A stretch of 64,000 bases of DNA, taken from the NCBI RefSeq assembly GCF_900103125.1, contig NZ_FNJV01000001.1:1-64000 (forward strand), given 5' to 3'. The notes beneath the pieces are model-generated. The model was not told the origin of the DNA. It was given only the letters and a program-made list of their open reading frames with translations, and did not search any database. The position numbers and the translations under genes were made by a program. Below, piece by piece: positions 1 through 7,903 of this stretch. Origin of the DNA: Mucilaginibacter sp. OK268. GTDB lineage: Bacteria; Bacteroidota; Bacteroidia; Sphingobacteriales; Sphingobacteriaceae. Each line of letters begins with the position of its first letter. Position 1 is the first letter of the stretch.

Positions 1-95
1 GCAGCCACCGCTACCGAGGCTTGTTGCTGGGTACCATAAACGCTTACCGGCAGCTTCTCGTACCGGGTCTCTTCCAATAAATTTAATCGGGCCAT
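1..95 (-). CDS. nagB: Glucosamine-6-phosphate deaminase, N-terminal fragment
   Basis: Reading leftward from the ATG at 93-95, 31 codons are visible before the window edge. They begin MARLNLLEETRYEKLPVSVY and continue through GTQQQASVAVA. This is the characteristic N-terminus of the long, two-domain NagB-type protein of Bacteroidota, which converts glucosamine 6-phosphate to fructose 6-phosphate and ammonia in the cytoplasm. The catalytic part lies outside the window, so the call rests on N-terminal resemblance alone. Nothing like a promoter is obvious in the AT-rich 96-390 stretch upstream, where I see no gene. Confidence 0.8.
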   Translation of the reverse strand, partial: MARLNLLEETRYEKLPVSVYGTQQQASVAVA

Positions 96-391
96 AATTT
101 TCTAAGAACCTGTGTTATAGTTATATGATGAATAAAAAAAGTCACTATACAAAAAACCCCCGCCGAAACGAGGATTTTTATCAAACCAATTAACAAAACC
201 TTTTAAACCTCACCGACATGAGGCTAAAGTAAATTCCGTTGAATAACATGCTGTACATTATTGTTACAAACTTAATAAAACTAATTTTTAATTTCAAACA
301 CTTTTTAAATTTTTTTAATAAGTAAAATTCATTTTATCAAATTATTAAATAATCGTCTGCGGGGCTTAAGTTTGGTTTAAAAATATTTTGA

Positions 392-495
392 TGTAGAGAG
401 GCATACTTGCGTCTCCCACAAGACAAGCCGCTTTGCAAAACGTTTAACCGACTTAATTAATGTGCATGCGGGAGACGCAAGTATGCGTCTCTACA
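392..495. repeat. Inverted repeat, TAGAGACGCATA family, copy 1
   Basis: Arms at 392-417 and 470-495 are near-perfect reverse complements built on the unit GGGAGACGCAAGTATGCGTC. The unit is itself partly palindromic (GACGCA..TGCGTC). A second copy with the same arms lies at 17079-17164. This looks like a REP-like mobile palindromic unit; no associated transposase is present in the window. Confidence 0.85.
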
Positions 496-534
496 TTTAA
501 AAACAATGGAATTTAAGCAGCCTTTAGGGGGTAA

Positions 535-567
535 AATAAAAAAGAGCTCCTGATGGGCAGGAACTCT
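535..567 (-). terminator. Rho-independent terminator of the small RNA candidate
   Basis: On the minus strand a 10-bp stem (AGAGTTCCTG with CAGGAGCTCT, one wobble position) closes a 5-base loop and is followed directly by a T-run. No protein gene ends here on the minus strand, so the terminator most likely ends the transcript that starts near 697. Confidence 0.7.
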
Positions 568-697
568 AATTAACCAATTATAAAACATAAATATGAGAGA
601 AGAGAGATGCAGGGGAGGGAGTCGAACCCATCCGTTTGCTGCCGAACCAGCACCTGCTTTTGAGTTATATGAAATGAACCACCATTTATAAACCTTC
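535..697 (-). ncRNA. Candidate small RNA with a tRNA-like T-arm
   Basis: A short minus-strand unit has its own -7 box (TATATTTG at 710-703) and its own terminator (567-535), giving an RNA of about 160 nt. Between 610 and 660 lie three nested elements. There is a 5-bp outer stem (GCAGG with CCTGC), a hairpin TGCTG-GTTCGG-CAGCA, and GGGTTCGACTCCC, which matches the tRNA T-loop consensus GTTCRANYC exactly. There is no anticodon arm and no 7-bp acceptor stem, so it is not a normal tRNA. A six-codon ORF (ATG GTG GTT CAT TTC ATA stop) precedes the structure. An 82-codon frame covers the same DNA but starts at TTG, crosses the terminator and has no family look. Function unknown; a degenerate tRNA remnant is the main alternative. 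Confidence 0.4.
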
Positions 698-702
698 TGT
701 TG

Positions 703-749
703 CAAATATAATATTTAATCTATTAAATCTATGTATTTAGTAGATTAAA
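703..749 (-). promoter_or_regulatory. Promoter with inverted repeat for the small RNA
   Basis: The minus-strand -7 box TATATTTG occupies 710-703 and fits the Bacteroidota consensus TAnnTTTG. Immediately upstream, 714-728 and 735-749 form a 15-bp inverted repeat with one mismatch (TTTAATCTAYTAAAT). No TTG is present at the expected -33 position, so a bound activator at the palindrome is plausible. The core ATAGATTTAATAG recurs at 1916-1928 beside the phyH promoter. Confidence 0.5.
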
Positions 750-914
750 TTGTAATTATTTTTCATTTATAATATTTCGCATTAACTTAATACACGTACA
801 AAGGCAGCGCGCCTGCCTTTATAATAATATTTAAATTTTATTAATGCGTTTTGCGCCGGGGCAAGCTTACCTGTGCGTGCTAAATAACCGAATAATAAAA
901 GTATAAGCATCTGA

Positions 915-1721
915 TTATTTAACTAGGCCGGCAAATTTCTGATAAAACACAGTAGGGCTGTTGGCATCTTTCGGCGCATATTTACCTGCAATAATAGGTA
1001 CATAGATCACACGGCGGCGGCTGGCTTCGCCAATGACTGATGATTGCGCTACCCGGTGCCATAACCGGCCGTCATGGATGGTGAGGTCTCCGGCTTCTGG
1101 TGTAATGGCCAGCTCATTCTCGTCGGCATCGTGATCCAGGAAATATTTCTTTTTAAAAAGCATTTGATAAAGTCCTTGTTTATGAGTTCCGGGCAATATC
1201 CTTAATCCGCCATTTTCTGGTTTCAGGGTACTCAGGTGGATGCCTACATTTAGCATGGGGTTTAACTTTTGTCCATGGAAAATATCGCGCAGGCCATCCG
1301 TATGCCAGCCCATTTTGGTAAAGCTGCTTTGCTCGCTGTTTACGTAATGATTCAATACCATCCCATCTTTTTCATCAGTCCCAAACCTGGCATCGGGGCC
1401 AATAATATCAAGTAAAGTATTAAAACGGGGATCCTGTATAAATTCTGAAAACACAGGGTGGTGCTGGTTGATGAAAGCGAAACGCTGTACAATGGTATCA
1501 CCATTCAGATCCTTACCATATTTTATAGGTACACCATTAACTTTGGCTACTTCGTTTTTTATCCATTGCTCCTGCACCTGCTCAGATGCCCTGGTGATGA
1601 GCTGCACGGTTTCGGGGTTAATGAAATTTTTGAAATGAATAAAACCATGCTCATTAAAAAAGGTGTGTTGTTCGGTGGTAAGCTTATCGCCTAAAAGAAA
1701 TTTTTTATATACGGTACTCAT
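915..1721 (-). CDS. Phytanoyl-CoA dioxygenase (PhyH) family protein
   Basis: A 268-residue cytoplasmic Fe(II)/2-oxoglutarate oxygenase of the PhyH family. The double-stranded beta-helix core shows the metal triad: His140 and Asp142 in GWHTDG and His222 in LWHRVAQ. An Arg cluster at 235-237 can bind the 2-oxoglutarate carboxylate. Length is normal for the family and there is no signal peptide. The substrate cannot be told from sequence. PhnY, the partner of PhnZ in 2-aminoethylphosphonate breakdown, is also a PhyH protein, and a PhnZ-like gene lies at 61603. However, the 60 kb gap makes a functional link only a possibility. The gene stands alone, about 215 nt downstream of a good promoter at 1936-1965. 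Confidence 0.8.
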   Translation of the reverse strand: MSTVYKKFLLGDKLTTEQHTFFNEHGFIHFKNFINPETVQLITRASEQVQEQWIKNEVAKVNGVPIKYGKDLNGDTIVQRFAFINQHHPVFSEFIQDPRFNTLLDIIGPDARFGTDEKDGMVLNHYVNSEQSSFTKMGWHTDGLRDIFHGQKLNPMLNVGIHLSTLKPENGGLRILPGTHKQGLYQMLFKKKYFLDHDADENELAITPEAGDLTIHDGRLWHRVAQSSVIGEASRRRVIYVPIIAGKYAPKDANSPTVFYQKFAGLVK

Positions 1722-1910
1722 GTTGAAATTATAAATAGTAAAAAATGATGTAGAAACCCCGGCTATGTGATAGCAGGTAATTGTATTGTAGTATGCAGCG
1801 AGGTGAAAAAGATCAACAACAACAAACCATTACCTTCTTGGGGAAAGGCATTCGCATGTAACATGCATTGGTTATATGTGAATTTTGTGTTGTCAATTAT
1901 TTAATATATA

Positions 1911-1965
1911 ATGTCTATAGATTTAATAGACATTGCAAATGTAGCAAGTGATCTGGAAAAAACAA
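1911..1965 (-). promoter_or_regulatory. phyH promoter with palindromic operator
   Basis: On the minus strand, TTG (1965-1963) is separated by 19 bp from TACATTTG (1943-1936), a textbook Bacteroidota promoter. At the expected start of transcription sits the palindrome TGTCTAT-n7-ATAGACA (1911-1931), a likely repressor site. This predicts a 5' leader of roughly 210 nt before phyH. The rest of 1722-2030 holds nothing I recognise. Confidence 0.6.
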
Positions 1966-2036
1966 ATAATTATGAAAATATTTTTTGAAATAGGCTAATT
2001 GGGTGTAGTTCAAGCTGCCGTACGGTGTCGGCTCAC

Positions 2037-2170
2037 CTTATCATCGCTGCGCTCGACATCCCTCCGCCTTCGGTACTTCCGCTCCATACGTCATTGCGAG
2101 GTACGAAGCAATCCCCGATAAGCAAGGCCGCTCTGTAAGCATAGAGATTGCTTCGTACCTCACAATGACG
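2037..2170. repeat. REP-like repeats (TCATTGCGAGG family and a CATCGCTGCGCTCG unit)
   Basis: 2090-2113 and 2146-2169 are 24-bp inverted arms around the motif GCGAGGTACGAAGCAATC. Other copies lie at 50472, 52050 and 54255-54335. The flanking 2037-2072 matches the unit at about 51885-51920 (CATCGCTRCGCTCG, CATCCCTC). A 70-codon frame across this stretch is a by-product of the repeat. Confidence 0.8.
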
Positions 2171-2207
2171 CGAGGAGAGAATCCCTCTAAAATATATCTT
2201 CACGATT

Positions 2208-2987
2208 TTATTTACTCTTATACAAATCACCCCCAATTTTTTCAATTAGTGCCTTAGGCAAATGCCGGGCCCCAGTCACCGAAAGTTTGTTCAGTAAACC
2301 GGGCACAATCTCTACCTTTTTATTAAATAGGCCTTTTAACCCAATTGCTGCAACCTCTTCAGGCTGCATATTGAACTTAGCCGCCAGATTGGCAAAGGCA
2401 TCAAGACCTGCGCGATGGGCGAACCCCGTATCGGTAGGACCGGGACTAAGGCAACTCACGGATATAACAGAATCTTTAAGCTCATATCTCAGGGCCCTGG
2501 TAAACGACAATACGAAAGCTTTTGTTGCCGAGTAAATAGCCAGTGTGGGTACTGCCTGATAGGCCGCGGTACTGCCCACATTTAAAATATAAGCTTGCGA
2601 TTGTTGCTTTAATATAGGTATAAACGCGTGTGTCAATTTCACCAGCGCATTGATATTTAGGCTGATCATGTTGAGCTGCCCGTCGATAGTTACATTTTCA
2701 AAACTGCCCCATAAGCCATAACCCGCGTTATTGATGAGCACAGATACGGGGTATGAATTATCGGTACACCATTTAACAACTTTTTCCGAAGCCTGGCTAT
2801 CAGATAGGTCGATAGCCAGCCACCGGGCCTGTACCTGATAGGTGGTTATTATTTCGGTTGCCAGTGCTTGCAGTTCGTCTTTGGAACGGGCTACCAGTAA
2901 AACAGGGTATCCTTTTTTTGCCAGTTGCAGGGCTAAAGCCCGGCCTATGCCTTTGCTGGCCCCCGTAATTAAAGCGTAAGTATTCAT
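2208..2987 (-). CDS. SDR family NAD(P)-dependent oxidoreductase
   Basis: A 259-residue classical short-chain dehydrogenase. The Rossmann motif GASKGIG is at residues 9-15, NNAG at 86-89, the catalytic Ser at about 139, and Tyr152/Lys156 in YSATK. The protein is cytoplasmic. It resembles the DltE/SadH-like group that reduces or oxidises small carbonyl or hydroxyl substrates; the substrate is not predictable. The start chosen is the ATG at 2985-2987 (MNTYALITG), because an upstream ATG at 3020 would add an 11-residue extension not seen in SDRs. It is monocistronic, divergent from the gene at 3260. Confidence 0.85.
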   Translation of the reverse strand: MNTYALITGASKGIGRALALQLAKKGYPVLLVARSKDELQALATEIITTYQVQARWLAIDLSDSQASEKVVKWCTDNSYPVSVLINNAGYGLWGSFENVTIDGQLNMISLNINALVKLTHAFIPILKQQSQAYILNVGSTAAYQAVPTLAIYSATKAFVLSFTRALRYELKDSVISVSCLSPGPTDTGFAHRAGLDAFANLAAKFNMQPEEVAAIGLKGLFNKKVEIVPGLLNKLSVTGARHLPKALIEKIGGDLYKSK

Positions 2988-3194
2988 GTTATAAGACCCT
3001 AAAATGCTATTGATAAACAAGTGTACAAATTTCTTTTACAAAATGACTACTAAATTTGTAGACTATTTGTATGTTTGTATCTATATGATTACAAACGCCA
3101 CACATATGATTAACACTATATGCAACGTTAAGTGTTGTAGTATCAGGTTATTGTAGAGGGGCGGCATAAAATACAGATCAATATTTGTTGTTGG

Positions 3195-3226
3195 GCCTTT
3201 CAGTTTTATGAAAGGCTTTTGTTTTT
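3195..3226 (+). terminator. Orphan plus-strand terminator upstream of the 3260 gene
   Basis: GCCTTTCA-GTTTTA-TGAAAGGC followed by TTTTGTTTTT is a good intrinsic terminator, yet no plus-strand gene precedes it. A candidate -7 box TATGTTTG lies at 3070-3077, about 120 nt upstream. The stretch could be a small RNA, or a leader attenuator for the gene that starts 34 nt later. Confidence 0.6.
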
Positions 3227-3259
3227 AATAACCGTTTTGTTCAACCAAACCGCAATGAA

Positions 3260-4495
3260 ATGAAAGCATTATTACGATGGATAGGATATAGTGCCATTAT
3301 ATTACTATCACTGCAAGTACCTCTTTATGCACAGAATGCCCCGGTTGTTAGATATGCGCAGTTACGGGTCGATTCTGGTGCTGTGCATAATAGGGTCATT
3401 TCGGCCACTGCCTTTAAAAAGCCCGATGTTACCGCGGATAACACCCTGAGCGCGGCCGATTTTGATGAAGAAAGCTATCTGCAAAAAGTAGCCAGTCTGG
3501 ATGTATATGGCAAAAAGCATGATGCCCGGCCTATTGCCAAGCTCCTAAAAGCCGACCAGGTAAAAGCGGTAACCAGCGATAAAAAACGAAGCCACAAGTT
3601 TTACTACCACATGGCCAACATATTTGCCAGGCTCCGGATGTATTCGCTGGCGATGAAATGTTATTTTAAAACCCTGCAGGTAGAGGATGAACGGATTGGC
3701 ACGCGTTTAACAGATTCGGTGGCTGTGGATAGTTCTTATACAGCTGATAACAAACCCACTTTTACACAGATAAATTTACAGGATAATGCATCAATTGCCG
3801 GTTTATTGGCTATAAACAAAGCAGATGAGCAAATGCTGGCTGCTGATTCTGGTAACTATGATTACCCTGACAGGGAAATAAAATCACCGCCCACGCAGCT
3901 GGTCAATATCATTGATCCTTTTGATGATGGTAAAAAAGCTTCGGCCTATGCCCTGTTGATCCATATCTCACAACCGGTATCGGGTAAAAGGAGAATATTT
4001 GTGAAATTAAGTAAGGTAGGGCATACCTTTATAACACTCATCAAGTATAACGCCGATTCTACATCGGTATCCAGGTCGTTCGGGTTTTATCCCAAAAAAG
4101 ACCACTTTTTATCGGCCACGCCATTATTCCCGACAACAGGATCCGTTTTTAAAAATGATGAGCTGCATGGTTGGGACGAGACCGTTGGTAAATTTATATC
4201 AGAGCGGAGATTTAAGAGGATTCTCAAAGTGATTAAGCAGTTCGATCAGAAAAATTACAACCTCAACAGAAATAATTGTACCGATTTTGGATTGAGCCTG
4301 GCAAGTACAGCGGGTATCAGCATTTTATATACTAATGGCAGCTGGCCCTTGGGGCGGGGTAATAACCCAGCCAGTGCCGGGCAAAGTGTACTGGAAGGCA
4401 AGGTGCTGAATACAGACAATAACTATAATTTGTTTATCTGTAATGATTTATTGAGAGAGAATCAAGAGGTTAGAGTCAAGAATCAAGACAAATAA
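3260..4495 (+). CDS. Secreted protein, possible circularly permuted papain-like fold
   Basis: A 411-residue protein with a clear signal peptide (cleavage near LYAQ, residue 25). The N-terminal 170 residues are helical with no recognised motif. The C-terminal part has GHTFITL near residue 260 and then a conserved-looking YNLNRNNCTDFGLSLA near residue 335. A His in a strand followed by an NC-x-D/F helix is the arrangement of circularly permuted NlpC/P60-type hydrolases (LRAT and YiiX types, PPPDE). A cysteine hydrolase acting in the periplasm or outer membrane is therefore possible but not established. The last 14 or so residues (NQEVRVKNQDK) are encoded by a dispersed repeat, so the original C-terminus may have been replaced. 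Confidence 0.65.
   Translation: MKALLRWIGYSAIILLSLQVPLYAQNAPVVRYAQLRVDSGAVHNRVISATAFKKPDVTADNTLSAADFDEESYLQKVASLDVYGKKHDARPIAKLLKADQVKAVTSDKKRSHKFYYHMANIFARLRMYSLAMKCYFKTLQVEDERIGTRLTDSVAVDSSYTADNKPTFTQINLQDNASIAGLLAINKADEQMLAADSGNYDYPDREIKSPPTQLVNIIDPFDDGKKASAYALLIHISQPVSGKRRIFVKLSKVGHTFITLIKYNADSTSVSRSFGFYPKKDHFLSATPLFPTTGSVFKNDELHGWDETVGKFISERRFKRILKVIKQFDQKNYNLNRNNCTDFGLSLASTAGISILYTNGSWPLGRGNNPASAGQSVLEGKVLNTDNNYNLFICNDLLRENQEVRVKNQDK
4455..4489 (+). repeat. AATCAAGAGGTTAGAG repeat inside the 3' end of a gene
   Basis: This 35-bp stretch (core AATCAAGAGGTTAGAGTCAA) recurs in reverse orientation at 30013-30046 with one or two changes. A looser copy lies near 54206-54238. Here it supplies the last coding residues and stop codon of the gene at 3260. 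Confidence 0.75.
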
Positions 4496-4560
4496 AATAG
4501 TATGGGTAGTTACGCGCTTATAAAAACATGGTTTACATATTTTTATGAAGGTAAGTATGT

Positions 4561-4629
4561 AATTATCTGATTGTCAATAAAATAAATCAATGTAAACCAT
4601 GAAAAGTGTAAACCATGTAAACCCACTTT
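4561..4629 (-). repeat. GTGGGTTTACATGGTTTACA repeat, copy A
   Basis: Read on the minus strand, about 62 bp match 34271-34335 with only a handful of differences. The match starts AAAGTGGGTTTACATGG and contains two TGGTTTACA units. A partial unit (CATGGTTTACAT) lies at 4527-4538. The pair is in inverted orientation 30 kb apart; no ORF belongs to it. Confidence 0.75.
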
Positions 4630-4676
4630 TAACAAAATGGCCTGCCTGTTTAATGATCCTGCTTCCGTCCACTAGC

Positions 4677-4780
4677 CTTGCGCTCGTTTGCAACGAGTGC
4701 TTAACATGGGTTTGCGTTTAAAACGCAAGGGCGATGCAATCGCCGTTCCACAATAAGCACTCGTTGCAAACGAGCGCAAG
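4677..4780. repeat. Large multi-hairpin palindrome with 27-bp perfect arms
   Basis: 4677-4703 and 4754-4780 are perfect 27-bp reverse complements; each contains the sub-palindrome CTCGTTTGCAACGAG. Between them sit two further hairpins, TTGCGTTTAAAACGCAA and GGCGAT-GCA-ATCGCC. Such compound palindromes are typical of REP elements moved by RAYT (Y1) transposases, but no RAYT gene is present in the window. Confidence 0.85.
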
Positions 4781-4795
4781 TAAGTTGTGAAGAGT

Positions 4796-4860
4796 AGTCC
4801 ATAGCTATTAAGCCTTTAACTATGGACCATGGTCTATGGACTATGGACTATTGACTATGA
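4796..4860. repeat. TCCATAGACCATGG family repeat
   Basis: Overlapping units of GTCCATAG, CTATGGACCATGG and CTATGGACTATTGAC form short interleaved palindromes. Related clusters lie at 56973-57042 and 57122-57143. The repeat ends about 50 bp upstream of parC, so the parC promoter must sit in 4861-4913; TATCTTTA near 4879 is a possible -7 box. Confidence 0.65.
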
Positions 4861-4913
4861 GTAATCGCGCATAATTTTTTATCTTTACCCATCCAAAAGT
4901 TTTTTAGCATATA

Positions 4914-7742
4914 ATGAGTGAAGATCTGAATCAAAACGATATACCCGCAGGCAATGAACAAAAATTACATAATGTTACCTCACTCGACGGGTTATACGAA
5001 AACTGGTTTCTGGATTATGCCTCTTACGTAATTCTCGACCGTGCTGTTCCGCATATCAATGATGGACTAAAACCTGTACAGCGCCGTATCCTGCACTCGC
5101 TAAAGGAGATGGACGACGGGCGATTTAATAAAGCAGCCAACGTAATAGGTAATACCATGAAGTATCACCCGCACGGGGATGCCTCTATTGGTGATGCCAT
5201 GGTGCAGATTGGGCAAAAGAACCTGCTGATAGATTGCCAGGGAAACTGGGGCGACCCGGTAACCGGCGACTCGGCCGCGGCGCCACGTTATATTGAGGCG
5301 CGCTTGTCCAAATTCGCGCTTGATGTTGTTTTTAATGCCGATACCACCGTTTGGCAGGCTAGTTATGACGGGCGTAACAAAGAGCCGATTACACTTCCTG
5401 TAAAGTTTCCTTTGCTGCTGGCACAGGGTGCCGAAGGTATCGCTGTAGGTTTGGCTACCAAAATATTACCGCATAATTTTATTGAACTGATAGATGCATC
5501 TATCGCTGTATTGAAAGGGGAGCGGCCAAACCTGCTACCCGATTTTCCTACAGGTGGTATGGCCGATGCTTCTTTATATAACGAAGGACAACGTGGCGGT
5601 AAGATTCGTGTGCGTGCTAAAATTGTAGAGCGCGATAAAAAAACACTGGCCATTACCGAGATTCCCTTCTCGACCACGACCGGCAGTTTGATCGATAGCG
5701 TGATATCGGCCAATGATAAGGGTAAGATCAAGATCAAAAAGATCGAAGATAATACTGCTCAGCATGTCGAGATCATGATACACCTGGCACCCGGTATTTC
5801 GCCCGATGTAACTATCGACGCGCTGTATGCATTTACCGATTGTGAGGTATCCATATCGCCCAATACCTGCGTTATCCAGAATGATAAGCCAAGGTTCATG
5901 AGCGTAAATGATATGCTCAGCGAAAGCACCTTTTTTACCAAAGATTTGCTGAAGCAGGAACTGGAGATTAGGCTGAAAGAGCTAATGGAACGTATCTTCT
6001 TTAGTTCATTACTCAAAATATTTATACAGGAGGGGATGTACAAACACCCCGAATATGAAAACTCAGGCAATTTTGAAGCCGTATTAGAGGTATTGAATCG
6101 TTTGTTTGAACCTTTCTTCCCGCAGTTTTACCGGGAGATCTTACCTGAGGATTATAAAAAACTGATCGATAAACCCATGAGCAGCATCACCCGCTTTGAC
6201 GTTAAAAAAGCGGATGAATTGATGAAGACACTGGAGAACGAGATCAAGCAGGTGAAACACCATCTGAAACACCTCACCGATTATACCATTGCCTGGTTCG
6301 AGAAACTCAAGGAAAAATATGGTAAGGATCGTGAACGTAAAACAGAGCTGCGCACCTTTGATAGGGTAGAAGCCGCCCAGGTGGCACTGGCCAATGTAAA
6401 ACTATATGTTAACCGTGAGGATGGCTTTATCGGTTCGGGTCTTAAAAAGGATGAACTGGTGGGCGATTGCTCGGATATTGACGAGATCATTGTTTTCCGT
6501 GCCGATGGGCGTTGCATCATTACCAAAGTGCAGGACAAGGTATTTGTGGGTAAGGAGATCATACATGTTGCTGTATTTAAAAAGAATGATGAGCGTACCG
6601 TGTATAACATGATCTATAAGGATGGTACTAGCGGTATCAGCTATATTAAACGTTTCTCGGTAGTAGGTGTAACCCGCGATAAGGAGTATGACCTCACCAA
6701 AGGCACCAAGGGCACCAGGGTGCTTTATTTTAGCGCTAACCCTAATGGCGAAGCCGAAGTGGTGAACGTTCAGCTAAAACCTCATTCCAAACTCAAAAAG
6801 TTGCAGTTTGATGAAGATTTTGCTGTCCTGGCTATCAAAGGCCGTGGCTCTATGGGTAACATCATTACCAAATACCCGGTTAAAAAGATCATCTTGAAAA
6901 GTAAAGGTGTATCAACATTGGCCGGTCGTAAGATCTGGTATGATGATATCCTGAAACGCTTGAATGCCGATAGCCGCGGTAAATACCTGGGCGAATTTGA
7001 TGGCGACGACCGTATATTAAATGTGCTGAGTAACGGTGTATACGAACTGACCAGCTTCGATCTGAATAATCATTTTGATGATAAGATGATCCTGATCGAA
7101 AAATATGATCCTAAAAAAGTTTATTCGGTGATACACCTGGATGGCAAATCGAAAAACTATATGGTCAAGCGTTTCTCATTTGAGCATATAGCTTTAGGCA
7201 AGCAGGTTAGTATTATTAGTGAGGAAGCCGGATCAAAACTGATATTGATGGCCAAGGAGTCGCCGCTGGTGAGTGTGGTGCAGCTGAAAGGTAAAGAACA
7301 AGCCCCCGAAACAATTGAAATAAATCTGGCCGAACTGATTGATGTAAAAGGCATGAAGGCCATGGGTAACCGCTTGTCGCAATTTCCGGTAAGATCAGTT
7401 GAACTGATAGCCGATAGCGAAAGCGCGGATGAACCCCTTGATACAGAAGAACCGGAAACCGTACTGGATGAAGAAACAGGTTCAGATGAACCTGTTGATC
7501 AGTTGCCGGACGAAGAACCTGAACTGACAGAACAGGAAACGGAAGTAGAGCAGCCTAAAGTGGGAGCACAGAAACCGCCGAAACCACCTGCTGCTTCAAA
7601 ACAGGAACCGAAAGCGCCTGAAGCCAAAGAACCGGAACCATCAGACGATCAACCCAAAGAAGTACACAAAAAAGTAGATTTTGAGATCACCAACCCGGAT
7701 GACATCCAGTTGGATGACAAAGGGCAGTTGGGACTCTTTTAA
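4914..7742 (+). CDS. parC: DNA topoisomerase IV subunit A (GyrA/ParC family)
   Basis: A 942-residue type IIA topoisomerase A subunit that cuts and rejoins DNA with its ParE partner to unlink daughter chromosomes. The N-terminal breakage-reunion domain (about 25-480) has the motif YHPHGDAS at 84-91 and the active-site Tyr126 in APRYIEAR. The C-terminal beta-pinwheel follows to about residue 810. The last 120 or so residues are a low-complexity acidic, Pro- and Glu-rich tail, unlike the short tail of enterobacterial ParC. ParC rather than GyrA is preferred because the sequence has the divergent SAAAPRY form and lacks a clear GyrA box, but this is a family judgement. It is monocistronic with a terminator at 7751. 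Confidence 0.88.
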   Translation: MSEDLNQNDIPAGNEQKLHNVTSLDGLYENWFLDYASYVILDRAVPHINDGLKPVQRRILHSLKEMDDGRFNKAANVIGNTMKYHPHGDASIGDAMVQIGQKNLLIDCQGNWGDPVTGDSAAAPRYIEARLSKFALDVVFNADTTVWQASYDGRNKEPITLPVKFPLLLAQGAEGIAVGLATKILPHNFIELIDASIAVLKGERPNLLPDFPTGGMADASLYNEGQRGGKIRVRAKIVERDKKTLAITEIPFSTTTGSLIDSVISANDKGKIKIKKIEDNTAQHVEIMIHLAPGISPDVTIDALYAFTDCEVSISPNTCVIQNDKPRFMSVNDMLSESTFFTKDLLKQELEIRLKELMERIFFSSLLKIFIQEGMYKHPEYENSGNFEAVLEVLNRLFEPFFPQFYREILPEDYKKLIDKPMSSITRFDVKKADELMKTLENEIKQVKHHLKHLTDYTIAWFEKLKEKYGKDRERKTELRTFDRVEAAQVALANVKLYVNREDGFIGSGLKKDELVGDCSDIDEIIVFRADGRCIITKVQDKVFVGKEIIHVAVFKKNDERTVYNMIYKDGTSGISYIKRFSVVGVTRDKEYDLTKGTKGTRVLYFSANPNGEAEVVNVQLKPHSKLKKLQFDEDFAVLAIKGRGSMGNIITKYPVKKIILKSKGVSTLAGRKIWYDDILKRLNADSRGKYLGEFDGDDRILNVLSNGVYELTSFDLNNHFDDKMILIEKYDPKKVYSVIHLDGKSKNYMVKRFSFEHIALGKQVSIISEEAGSKLILMAKESPLVSVVQLKGKEQAPETIEINLAELIDVKGMKAMGNRLSQFPVRSVELIADSESADEPLDTEEPETVLDEETGSDEPVDQLPDEEPELTEQETEVEQPKVGAQKPPKPPAASKQEPKAPEAKEPEPSDDQPKEVHKKVDFEITNPDDIQLDDKGQLGLF

Positions 7743-7750
7743 ATAAAATA

Positions 7751-7788
7751 GCAAAGCCACCGCGAGTAAATACCGGTGGCTTTGTTGC
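7751..7788 (+). terminator. parC terminator
   Basis: A stem of GCAAAGCCACCG with CGGTGGCTTTG..TGC closes a loop of about 10 bases, 8 nt after the parC stop codon. Only a short T-rich tail follows. Confidence 0.7.
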
Positions 7789-7903
7789 TTTAAGACCAAA
7801 ACATGACATAGACGGATAAAATATTGATTTTCTGATGAAAGTATATTTGCTTACCGCTTCGTTTTTTTATTTTTGATCATACAAATCACCTTTATCTTTT
7901 ACA

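Noticed and set aside
600..690. Complete tRNA gene on the minus strand
   Set aside because: Only the T-arm fits. There is no 7-bp acceptor stem and no anticodon arm in the right place.
457..705. 82-codon minus-strand frame
   Set aside because: It starts at TTG inside the -7 box, crosses a strong terminator and an inverted repeat, and has no family look. The small-RNA reading explains the region better.
2033..2245. 70-codon minus-strand frame
   Set aside because: It lies mostly in REP-like repeats and overlaps the end of the SDR gene in another frame.
4677..4780. Insertion sequence
   Set aside because: Arms are perfect, but the 50-bp centre has no room for a transposase; it is better described as a REP-like palindrome.
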